Assembly: GCA_016293435.1 (NCBI GenBank)
Contig: JAEDEG010000068.1
Location: 1 to 13,610, forward strand
Length of the DNA stretch: 13,610 bases
Direction: 5' to 3'
Source: Clostridia bacterium
GTDB taxonomy: Bacteria > Bacillota > Clostridia > UMGS1810
In this document: positions 1 through 6,545 of the stretch, one piece after another
How the letters are laid out: each line of letters starts with the position of its first letter
How positions within the stretch are numbered: position 1 is the stretch's first letter
Position numbers and translations under genes: made by a program
Notes under the pieces: model-generated
Seen by the model: the letters and a program-made list of their open reading frames with translations, nothing else
Database searches by the model: none
Told to the model about the DNA's origin: nothing

Positions 1-1100
1 CTGTCGGCTGTGATTTCCAAATCATTCAAGGTCTTGCCATCTTTACGAAGTATTCCGGCACAGTCGGTAAGAATCCATGCGGCCGTGTCTTTTGCATTGC
101 AGCCCAAAGCCACAGCATCATCGAGCAAGGTGCAAATTTTGTGATTGGAAAATATTCTTTCGATATCATCATCTGAAATTCCCGCTTTTGTGTACTGCTC
201 TGTTTTCTCATCGATAGCAGCCGGCTTATTTGCCTTGATTGCCTCGAGCCATTCGTCATCAATTACAATAGGCATGAGGTTTGCATCGGGAAAATAGCGG
301 TAGTCCGCTTCGGTTTCTTTGTTGCGCATAGCAAAGGTTTTGCCGCTTGCATCGTCAAATCGTCTTGTTTCTTGAACAAGCTCTTCTGTACCAAATTCGA
401 GAGCGTCTATGTGACGCTGCGATTCATAACGGATAGCCTTTTCTATTGCTTCAAAGGAGCTCATGTTTTTGATTTCGGTACGCACACCAAATTCCTCACT
501 GCCCTCGGGACGTACAGAAATATTAACGTCGCAACGCATTGCACCGTCTTCACATTCGGAAATATTGCCCGAACGAAACATTGACTTTAGCTTGTTGAGA
601 TATGTTATAACCTCTTCGGCACTGCGAAAATCGGGCTGAGTAACAATCTCGATAAGCGGTACACTTGTACGGTTAAAATCTACAAACGAAGAATTTCCGA
701 TGTGCACAAGCTTGCCGGCATCTTCTTCCATGTGAATCTGTTTTATGTGGATATCCCTTGTTCCCTCAGAGGTTTTGAGAGTAACGCAGCCGTTTGTGCA
801 TATAGGGTGATTGAGCTGAGTAATTTGATATGCACAGGGAAGGTCGGGATAGTAGTAATTTTTCTTGTCAAAGGTTGTATAACGGCTGATTTTGCAATTG
901 AGCATAAGACCTGCCGTAACAGCAAGCTCCACAACCTTTTTGTTCATAACAGGGAGCATACCGGGCATGCCTGAGCAGGCAGGGCATACACAGTCGTTGG
1001 GTTCGTTTGCGGCAGAGTGACCGCCGCAGGAACAAAATATTTTTGAATTGGTGCTGAGCTCAACGTGAGTTTCAAGACCGATAACAAGTTCGTAGTTCAT
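1..1100 (-). CDS. gatB: GatB, Asp-tRNA(Asn)/Glu-tRNA(Gln) amidotransferase subunit B (N-terminal 366 residues, cut by window edge)
   Basis: GatB binds mischarged tRNA, phosphorylates the Asp or Glu side chain with ATP and transfers ammonia to it. My own translation from the ATG at 1100 gives 366 uninterrupted residues of a family usually about 475 long; the C-terminal YqeY-like tRNA-binding tail lies outside. Seen: GLETHVEL with Glu10 and His12, zinc cysteines Cys23/Cys25 and Cys39/Cys42, KNYYYPDLP (80-88), HMEEDAGK with Glu125/Glu126, PLIEIVTQPD (148-157, Glu151), MRCDVNIS (188-195) and QETRRFD (243-249). The kinase and metal residues known from GatCAB structures are therefore present. Odd point: the usual Lys of the motif PK-x-YQISQ is Cys89 (PCAYQITQ); by my count this matches Lys88 of the Staphylococcus aureus protein, which I recall as an ammonia-tunnel residue. 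The gene starts 2 nt after the gatA stop, with an AAGGGTG ribosome binding site inside the end of gatA, so it is co-translated last in the operon. Confidence 0.96.
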   Translation of the reverse strand, partial: MNYELVIGLETHVELSTNSKIFCSCGGHSAANEPNDCVCPACSGMPGMLPVMNKKVVELAVTAGLMLNCKISRYTTFDKKNYYYPDLPCAYQITQLNHPICTNGCVTLKTSEGTRDIHIKQIHMEEDAGKLVHIGNSSFVDFNRTSVPLIEIVTQPDFRSAEEVITYLNKLKSMFRSGNISECEDGAMRCDVNISVRPEGSEEFGVRTEIKNMSSFEAIEKAIRYESQRHIDALEFGTEELVQETRRFDDASGKTFAMRNKETEADYRYFPDANLMPIVIDDEWLEAIKANKPAAIDEKTEQYTKAGISDDDIERIFSNHKICTLLDDAVALGCNAKDTAAWILTDCAGILRKDGKTLNDLEITAD

Positions 1101-1102
1101 AA

Positions 1103-2287
1103 TTATTCACCCTTCCTTTCAACGCTGTGCGCAAGGCTGAGAATTTCACTTTCGCCAAAGTGTCTGCCAATTAGCTGAACCTTGCCGCAGCTAAGCGCCG
1201 GTACACCGATAAGATTGGGAACAGCGGAAAAAATACTTTCTTCAAAAACCTTGCCAAAAGCATCCTTTATGTCATAAGCCTCAAAGCTGAGCTTGGAGCA
1301 TACGGGAGTGAGAATTGCATCGCAGTCTTCCATAAGCTTTGCAATCCCTTCTGCCACAACACGACGCACTCTGAGCGACTTGTCGTAGCAATCTTTGTAG
1401 CGGTTTTTGGAAAGAACATCGGAGCCGTAGAGAATAACTGCCTTGGTCAGGAAATTAAAGCCCTCAGTCCTTGAATTAACATAAAGCTCATCGATATTTC
1501 TGTATTTATCGGAGCGGTGACCGTATTTTACACCATCATACCGAGACACGTTGTTGCAGGTTTCGGCCGACATCAAAATCTGCCATGCTATGTTTGCAAT
1601 TTCAAACAAATCGCACGAAATTTCCACAACCTCTGCACCCTTTGCCGAAAGGGCATCTGCATATGCTCTGACCTGAGCCTTGGCAGCATCGTCAGCCTTT
1701 TCAAGCAGCTCTTTGATAATGCACACCTTTTTGCCCGAGGCTCCTTTGTTTAATAAATAGTCATAGCTTTTTTCGGGTAAGCTGGTGCCGTCTTTGTCAT
1801 CATGACCTGAAATAACAGTCATTATTTTCTGTATACCTTCGGCATCGGGAGCATATACACCAATCTGCTCACCCGAGGCGGCGCACGAAATCACGCCGTA
1901 GCGCGACACCGTACCGTAGGTTGGCTTGAGAAAATCTATGCCCGAAAGGCAAGCCGCACGGCGGGGAGCACCGTTCATGTCTACACCGAGAGCCGCCTTT
2001 ACACTGCCATCTGCAACCAGAGCCGCCGCCGCACCTTTGAGCCTGCCCTCTTGAGGATTATAGTGGGAAAATTCGCCCACAAGATCAAGACCAAACTCGC
2101 CAACATGAGTTTTGCCCGAAATTGAATATCCGTTGTCTATAAGTCTTTCAACAGCTGTTGCGCTAAACAGAGGTTTAAATCCCTCAAGTATACGCGAACC
2201 GTCGGTTGCCTCCACATCCTTAACAAGAATTGTGTCATCTACTGCAACTGTTCCTTTATCGCACAGCTGTGCTGCATAATATTTCAT
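1103..2287 (-). CDS. gatA: GatA-like amidotransferase subunit A, short and lacking the catalytic serines
   Basis: Canonical GatA (about 485 residues) is an amidase-signature glutaminase that feeds ammonia to GatB through a Lys/cis-Ser/Ser triad. This 394-residue protein is clearly GatA by order and similarity: LVKDV (21-25), SATAVERL then SGKTHVGEF (42-65), LKPTYG-x-VSRYG (120-131), SGHDDKDGTS (160-169), CDAILTP (322-328) and PNLIGVPAL (357-365). But the glycine/serine-rich GGSSGGS segment is replaced by GRLKGAAA (81-88), and the nucleophile motif GSDTGGSIR aligns without gaps to GVDMNGAPR (101-109), putting Ala107 at the nucleophile. Lys23 is kept. About 55 N-terminal residues and a short loop after GVPALS are missing. 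The Asp before IFTVP, which binds glutamine in the family, is Ser351. The start chosen is the ATG at 2287, 6 nt after a GAGGTG ribosome binding site; a GTG at 2296 lies within that site. The gap to the aspS stop is 10 nt. An intact frame and good ribosome binding site argue for a maintained pseudoenzyme rather than a decaying gene. Confidence 0.93.
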   Translation of the reverse strand: MKYYAAQLCDKGTVAVDDTILVKDVEATDGSRILEGFKPLFSATAVERLIDNGYSISGKTHVGEFGLDLVGEFSHYNPQEGRLKGAAAALVADGSVKAALGVDMNGAPRRAACLSGIDFLKPTYGTVSRYGVISCAASGEQIGVYAPDAEGIQKIMTVISGHDDKDGTSLPEKSYDYLLNKGASGKKVCIIKELLEKADDAAKAQVRAYADALSAKGAEVVEISCDLFEIANIAWQILMSAETCNNVSRYDGVKYGHRSDKYRNIDELYVNSRTEGFNFLTKAVILYGSDVLSKNRYKDCYDKSLRVRRVVAEGIAKLMEDCDAILTPVCSKLSFEAYDIKDAFGKVFEESIFSAVPNLIGVPALSCGKVQLIGRHFGESEILSLAHSVERKGE

Positions 2288-2297
2288 TCTACACACC

Positions 2298-4376
2298 TCA
2301 CTTTACAAGTCTTGGCACTTGCCAGCTGTCTGCACTGCGTTCGGGTGCACCCTCGAGCAGACTTTCTCTTGAAAACGGCTGGCTGCGCACATCTTCTCTC
2401 AAAACATTGGTCATGGGCATAACGTGAACCATTTCTTCAACGTTTTCGGTATTGCATTTTTTAAGAAGCTGTTCGCTTTCGTTCATTGCGGCAAAAATAC
2501 CCTGCATAACGTTTTCTTCGTCGTTGGTGAGCGAAAGCTGATTGAGCTGCTGAGCATTTGCAAAAGTAGATCTCTTTCCCTGAGCTGCCCTGCCGGCAGT
2601 ACCCTGACCTGCCGCACGGCGTGCCAACGCACTGCCGCTGCCCAAAAGATGAACATCCTCGAGCTGCTGATTGGTAACCTCGCCCGGTGCACCAAGGAGC
2701 AAATCCTGCGCATTGCCGTTTAAGGGGAACGCAATAACATCAAGAATCTTTTCTTCACCGGTAAGAAGCATAACCATACGGTCAACACCCGGTGCCATAC
2801 CGGCGTGAGGAGGAGCACCGTACTGGAATGCCGTGTACAGAGCATTGAATCGTTTTTTCAGCTCCGATTCATCATATCCTGCAATTTCAAAGGCTTTTTT
2901 CATAACATCTATATCGTGATTGCGGACAGCACCCGACGCAAGCTCAACACCGTTACACACAAGGTCATACTGATAGGCGAGCACGTCGCTTGGATCTTTT
3001 TTCAAAAGAGAATCCAGACCGCCCTGAGGCATAGAAAACGGATTGTGAGTAAATATGGTTTCGCCGGTTTCTTCATCTTCTTCAAACATGGGAAAGTCCA
3101 CAATAAAGCAGAACTCAAATGCATCGTCACAAATAAGGTCGAGCTGTTCTTTTTGAGCAAGCCAGGTACGGATGTGTCCGGCTTTTTTTTCGGTGTCATT
3201 TTTCTTGTCATCACATATGAAGAAGAGTGTTTCACCCTCTTTAACTCCGGTGATGCCAATGATATCAGCCTTTTGGTCATCGGATAGGAACTTGGCGATA
3301 GGTCCTGCAAAAGCACCGTCTTTGAGAGTTATATAACCGAGGCCGCCAAGACCAACCTCTGCCGATGTAGCAAATTTGAGCGAATCTTCAAAGAATTTTT
3401 TGGACTTTCCTGCGCAATTTGCAACAATACCGCGCACCTGTCTGCCCTTGAATGCGGGAAAATCCACACCTGCAAAGAAGTTTGTCAGATCGCAGATGAT
3501 AAGGGGATTTCGCAAATCGGGCTTGTCGGAGCCGTAGGTCATCATAGCATCTGCATATGTGATACGGCGAAAAGGCTTGGGAGTAACCCTTTTGTCAGAA
3601 AAGGTTTTGAACGTATCGTAAATTACATCTTCACACACATCAAGCACTTCTTCCTGAGTGGCAAAGGCCATTTCGAAGTCAAGCTGATAAAACTCACCCG
3701 GCGAACGGTCTGCACGGGCATCCTCATCGCGGAAGCAAGGTGCAATTTGGAAATAGCGGTCAAAGCCCGACACCATCAAAAGCTGTTTGAACTGCTGAGG
3801 TGCCTGCGGAAGTGCATAAAACTTGCCCGGATGCTTGCGGCTCGGCACAAGAAAGTCACGCGCGCCCTCGGGAGATGATGCGGTAAGAATCGGGGTCTGC
3901 ATTTCAAGAAAATTTTTCTCCTCCATTTTACTGCGCAGGTGACGGATGATTTTGGAACGCATTACAAGATTATCGTGGTTTTTGGGATTACGCAAATCAA
4001 GATAGCGATATTTGAGACGAAGCTCGTCTTTGCTTGTTCTGGAAGCTCTCACCTCAAAGGGGAGCATATTTTTGCTCTTACCGAGAACAGTGAGCTCGTT
4101 TGCGGCAAGCTCAACAAAGCCCGTAGCAATTTTTTCATTAACGGTTTCGGCATCACGCTTTTCGACAACACCTGTTACCGAAATAACCGTTTCACGGTTT
4201 ACATCATTGAGAAGCTGTTCATCATGAATGACAACCTGTGTCACACCGGTGTAATCGCGCAGATCCACAAAGATAACACCGCCGTGGTCACGCACTACGT
4301 CAACCCAGCCGGCAAGCTGTACAGTCTGACCAATGTGCTTATCACAAATGTCATTACAAAATAGTGTTCTGTACAT
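2298..4376 (-). CDS. aspS: AspRS-GatC fusion: aspartyl-tRNA synthetase (probably non-discriminating) with C-terminal amidotransferase subunit C
   Basis: A 692-residue protein; bacterial AspRS is normally about 590. Residues 1-577 are a complete bacterial-type class II AspRS: N-terminal OB-fold anticodon domain (about 1-105), catalytic core with RYLDLRNP (124-131), motif 2 FRDEDARADRSPGEFYQLD (215-233), the bacterial GAD-type insertion (about 290-420), and motif 3 GAPPHAGMAPGVDRMVMLLTG (520-540, Arg533) followed by DVIAFP. His31 in RDHGGVIF is the residue found in non-discriminating AspRSs that also charge tRNA(Asn); discriminating E. coli AspRS has Leu there. Residues about 578-602 are a Gly/Ala/Arg-rich linker. 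Residues about 603-692 match GatC: LSLTNDEE, HVMPMTNVLRED, FSRESLLEGAPER and WQVPRLVK. No separate gatC is present; gatA and gatB follow at once. The protein should make Asp-tRNA(Asp) and Asp-tRNA(Asn) and hold the amidotransferase. The start ATG has only a weak AAGG site 14 nt upstream. Confidence 0.95.
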   Translation of the reverse strand: MYRTLFCNDICDKHIGQTVQLAGWVDVVRDHGGVIFVDLRDYTGVTQVVIHDEQLLNDVNRETVISVTGVVEKRDAETVNEKIATGFVELAANELTVLGKSKNMLPFEVRASRTSKDELRLKYRYLDLRNPKNHDNLVMRSKIIRHLRSKMEEKNFLEMQTPILTASSPEGARDFLVPSRKHPGKFYALPQAPQQFKQLLMVSGFDRYFQIAPCFRDEDARADRSPGEFYQLDFEMAFATQEEVLDVCEDVIYDTFKTFSDKRVTPKPFRRITYADAMMTYGSDKPDLRNPLIICDLTNFFAGVDFPAFKGRQVRGIVANCAGKSKKFFEDSLKFATSAEVGLGGLGYITLKDGAFAGPIAKFLSDDQKADIIGITGVKEGETLFFICDDKKNDTEKKAGHIRTWLAQKEQLDLICDDAFEFCFIVDFPMFEEDEETGETIFTHNPFSMPQGGLDSLLKKDPSDVLAYQYDLVCNGVELASGAVRNHDIDVMKKAFEIAGYDESELKKRFNALYTAFQYGAPPHAGMAPGVDRMVMLLTGEEKILDVIAFPLNGNAQDLLLGAPGEVTNQQLEDVHLLGSGSALARRAAGQGTAGRAAQGKRSTFANAQQLNQLSLTNDEENVMQGIFAAMNESEQLLKKCNTENVEEMVHVMPMTNVLREDVRSQPFSRESLLEGAPERSADSWQVPRLVK
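2301..2570 (-). other. gatC: GatC domain encoded in frame at the 3' end of aspS
   Basis: This in-frame segment encodes residues about 603-692 of the fusion. GatC is normally a free protein of about 95 residues that wraps around GatA and stabilises its contact with GatB. The segment covers nearly the whole family from the first helix (ANAQQLNQLSLTNDEE) through the central HVMPMTNVLRED turn to the terminal tail (SADSWQVPRLVK). It is in the same frame as AspRS, with no internal stop and no convincing ribosome binding site before an internal start codon. It is therefore probably made only as a fusion. Confidence 0.9.
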
Positions 4377-4511
4377 AGTAATTCACATAGCCTTTCTGCC
4401 CACCAATATTGATATAAAATTATACGTTATCCTGCTGTGGGCATACAGGCCGTATATGAAGCAGATACCACAGCACAAATCACGCTATGCCATAGCCTCC
4501 TTGTTTTTGCC
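4377..4511 (-). promoter_or_regulatory. aspS 5' UTR between T-box terminator and start codon
   Basis: About 135 nt separate the T-box terminator from the aspS start. No gene is visible here. On the transcript TGCTGTGG (4440-4433 complement of CCACAGCA) can pair with CCACAGCA across a 27-nt loop (positions 4433-4440 with 4468-4475), and the loop has a small ATAC/GTAT hairpin of its own. The ribosome binding site close to the start is poor (AAGG, 14 nt away), so this leader might add translational control; that is inference. Confidence 0.4.
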
Positions 4512-4550
4512 AAAATAAAAATCCCGGGAATATATTTCTATATTCCCGGG
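4512..4550 (-). terminator. T-box-controlled intrinsic terminator
   Basis: A perfect 12-bp stem CCCGGGAATATA/TATATTCCCGGG with a 4-nt loop (4523-4550) is followed on the minus strand by ATTTTTATTTT (4522-4512). Its 5' arm shares the CCC of CGTCCC with the antiterminator, so the two folds exclude each other, as in transcriptional T-boxes. Confidence 0.93.
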
Positions 4551-4740
4551 ACGAGTAAACAAATAATTTGAACCCGCGGTGCCACCCGCATTGATGCACA
4601 GGGTGCATCCTCTTTTGATATTAAATTTAGGCTTAACAACGAAGTGTTCCCAAGCTTACTACTCATCTGAAATGCGCTTTCAGTCCACGACGCATTCTCC
4701 CTGACAGACTTTCCACAAAAGCCGAGTCTTCATTAAAAAC
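4512..4740 (-). promoter_or_regulatory. T-box riboswitch leader of the aspS-gatC/gatA/gatB operon, probable Asn (AAC) specifier overlapping Glu (GAA)
   Basis: T-box leaders sense uncharged tRNA: the anticodon pairs with a specifier triplet in Stem I and the tRNA 3' end stabilises an antiterminator. On the minus strand I see, in order: a Stem I 5' arm (GAAG, GGCTT) that can pair with AAGC and CTTC; a distal arm AATGCG/CGCATT whose loop holds TGGACTGAAAG; a probable specifier region GGGAACACTTC (GAAC at 4649-4646); a stem III hairpin GATGCAC/GTGCATC; the T-box core GGGTGGCACCGCGGG (4587-4573); the CGTCCC antiterminator partner (4553-4548); and the terminator. In the specifier region AAC (Asn) is followed by A, the purine usual after specifiers, and GAA (Glu) overlaps it by a one-base shift. 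No Asp codon (GAC or GAT) lies there. This fits regulation by tRNA(Asn) supply. Exact stem boundaries were not computed. Confidence 0.93.
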
Positions 4741-4746
4741 AAATTC

Positions 4747-4775
4747 ATTATAGCAAAAAGTTTTCTCTTTGTCAA
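4747..4775 (-). promoter_or_regulatory. Consensus SigA promoter of the aspS operon
   Basis: On the minus strand a -35 TTGACA (4775-4770) and a -10 TATAAT (4752-4747) are separated by exactly 17 bp, a full match to the housekeeping consensus. The expected start is about 4740, just before the T-box Stem I. The -35 box begins 7 bp after the stop codon of the upstream SEDS gene. No terminator lies between that gene and this promoter, so read-through from the uvrB operon would also meet the T-box. Confidence 0.93.
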
Positions 4776-4782
4776 CAGTATT

Positions 4783-6072
4783 TTATTTTTTTACCTTTTT
4801 ATCCGGCATTGACACCGCCGTAATAATACCAATCATTATAAACGAAGCAAGCATGGAGCTTCCGCCGTAGCTTACAAAGGGAAGCGTTATACCCGTGAGG
4901 GGAATAAGCTTTATTACTCCGCCAATGATTATAAAGGTCTGAAAGCCAATGGCAATAACCAGCGAAAGGCAAACTGCTTTAAGGTATTCGTTATTGCTTT
5001 TGAGGGCAATTTTGATTCCCCTGTAGGTAAGCAAAAAGTATAGAAGTATGATAGCAAAGCCCGTAAACATTCCCATTTCTTCACAAATTGCCGCAAATAT
5101 AAAATCCGTCTCGGCAAAGGGTACCGACTGAGGCATACCGTTGCCCAATCCCACACCGAAATAGCCACCCGATGCAATTGCAATAAGAGACTGTATTATC
5201 TGATATCCCCCGCCGCTTGCATCCTGCCAGGGATTCTGCCATGCATTAACTCTCACGCCGATATGGTCGGCAAGCAAAAAAAAGCCGACAATGCCCACAA
5301 GCAGTATGCCGCCTATGTTTATCATCTTTAAAAGATTGCTCGTTTTATATACAAAGCACATTGCAAAATATATGAGAAAAAGCAAAAGCGCGGTTCCCCA
5401 TTCCTTCTGAAACAGTGCAAGTGCTCCCATGCAGGCATACACAAACACACAAAGAATAATTTCGTCTATCGGGATATTTAAAAATCTTTGGCGGTTATCC
5501 TTTTTCTTTGAATCAAAAGGCGGAAGAGCCGAAAAATAGCAGGCAATGCAAAGGCAGTAAAATATTTTTATGATCTCTGACGGCTGTATGGATTTATTAG
5601 CTATTACAATCCAGTTTTTGGAGCCGTTTATCTCTTTGCCGAAAATGACCGTTGCCAATATCAAGCCAAAGCATAGTGCCATATATACAAATTTCAGCTT
5701 GTTCCAAAATCTTACCTTGCTAAAGACAAATACCGTCACAAAATAGGTTGCTATGCCCACAATAAACCACATAATCTGTCGGCTTGAAAAATCAGAATCA
5801 CCGCCCGCCGATCGAGCCTCCATTGCAAGATCTATGCGGCTGAGCATAATCAGACCTATAGACACCAGCATCGAAACCGTCAGAAAAAGATACAGATCTC
5901 CGTATTCCAGCCGGTAAAGTATCAGATACATTACCGTGTTTATACCGCAAAGTATCAGGCAGGTGTACATATATGTAAAATCATCTGCCCCACAGTATAT
6001 AAACAGCATCAAAAAGCCAATTATATTTACCAATGTTATATAGAGCATTGGTCTGAATCTCATTTTTGTCAT
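4783..6072 (-). CDS. SEDS-family peptidoglycan glycosyltransferase (FtsW/RodA/SpoVE type)
   Basis: SEDS proteins polymerise lipid II into glycan strands in the cytoplasmic membrane, usually with a class B penicillin-binding protein. The 429-residue product is strongly hydrophobic with about ten membrane segments, fitting the family in length. Family motifs visible: NGSKNWI (149-155), IQPSE (162-166), WGTALLL (225-231), Arg274 in RVNAWQNPW, FAETDFIFAAICEE (319-332) with the catalytic Asp323, and LPLTGITLPFVSYGGSS near the C-terminus (about 389-406). The position before GTA is FQKEW rather than the common EPDL. The chosen ATG has a GGAG site 10 nt upstream and lies 4 nt after the FHA gene stop; Met4 is an alternative. 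It is the last gene of the uvrB-uvrA-FHA-SEDS operon. Whether it acts in elongation (RodA), division (FtsW) or sporulation (SpoVE) cannot be decided here, and no PBP gene is adjacent. Confidence 0.93.
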   Translation of the reverse strand: MTKMRFRPMLYITLVNIIGFLMLFIYCGADDFTYMYTCLILCGINTVMYLILYRLEYGDLYLFLTVSMLVSIGLIMLSRIDLAMEARSAGGDSDFSSRQIMWFIVGIATYFVTVFVFSKVRFWNKLKFVYMALCFGLILATVIFGKEINGSKNWIVIANKSIQPSEIIKIFYCLCIACYFSALPPFDSKKKDNRQRFLNIPIDEIILCVFVYACMGALALFQKEWGTALLLFLIYFAMCFVYKTSNLLKMINIGGILLVGIVGFFLLADHIGVRVNAWQNPWQDASGGGYQIIQSLIAIASGGYFGVGLGNGMPQSVPFAETDFIFAAICEEMGMFTGFAIILLYFLLTYRGIKIALKSNNEYLKAVCLSLVIAIGFQTFIIIGGVIKLIPLTGITLPFVSYGGSSMLASFIMIGIITAVSMPDKKVKK

Positions 6073-6076
6073 AGCA

Positions 6077-6532
6077 TCAGTTCTCCGCTTCCAGATTATC
6101 TACAAAAATAAAGCTTATATTTCCAAACGACAGCTTGTCGCTGTCTTTGAGACGAACCGCATGGTTCGGAAGCCTCCTGCCGTTTAAGAAGCTTCCGTTG
6201 GTGCTGTCGAGATCTTCTATATAAAATGCACCGTCTCGCAAAAATATTTTTGCATGATTTTTAGACATGTAGGGATCGTCAATATATATATGACATCTTT
6301 TGCTTCTTCCAATGAGAGCCATATCCTTTATGCTGTAGCTCTCGTGCATCTTAAAGGTCAAATTACGCCTCAGATTAACCAGCTTGAGATAGGCATATCC
6401 GCTGCCCGATGTTGCCTCGTGCCGCTTTGCATCGGAGATATCAAGATAAATAAGACGGACTATGCTTAAGATAAACATATACACTATGAATACAAAAGCA
6501 TATTTTACAATACCGGCAAGTATTTCATACAT
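6077..6532 (-). CDS. Membrane-anchored FHA-domain protein
   Basis: FHA domains bind phosphothreonine and recruit partners of Ser/Thr kinases. This 151-residue protein has one N-terminal membrane segment (about 8-30), a short basic linker and a cytosolic FHA domain (about 66-146). Conserved phosphopeptide-binding residues are all present: Gly75-Arg76-Ser77, Ser90, His93 in SKNHAKI, and DLDSTNGSFLNG (107-118, Asn112-Gly113). It starts 13 nt after the uvrA stop with a good AGGGGGAG ribosome binding site, and ends 4 nt before the SEDS gene, so the two are very likely co-translated. The FHA/SEDS pairing recalls actinobacterial and clostridial clusters where an FHA protein links PASTA-kinase signalling to cell wall synthesis; the link here is inferred from that. 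Confidence 0.92.
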   Translation of the reverse strand: MYEILAGIVKYAFVFIVYMFILSIVRLIYLDISDAKRHEATSGSGYAYLKLVNLRRNLTFKMHESYSIKDMALIGRSKRCHIYIDDPYMSKNHAKIFLRDGAFYIEDLDSTNGSFLNGRRLPNHAVRLKDSDKLSFGNISFIFVDNLEAEN

Positions 6533-6545
6533 TTATACTCCCCCT

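Noticed and set aside
26..262. Minus-strand 78-residue open frame
   Set aside because: It lies inside gatB in another frame; the gatB frame there is continuous and has family motifs.
1103..2287. gatA as a decayed pseudogene
   Set aside because: There is no frameshift or stop, ribosome binding sites are good and most structural motifs survive, so a maintained pseudoenzyme is more likely; comparison with relatives is needed to settle it.
2288..2296. GTG at 2296 as the gatA start
   Set aside because: It overlaps the GAGGTG ribosome binding site; the ATG at 2287 is 6 nt after that site.
2805..3287. Plus-strand 160-residue open frame and other long antisense frames in aspS, uvrA and uvrB
   Set aside because: They are antisense shadows of strongly conserved genes, with no ribosome binding sites or recognisable domains.
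4418..4424. Second promoter (TATAAT on the minus strand) in the aspS leader
   Set aside because: No acceptable -35 element lies 16-18 bp upstream.
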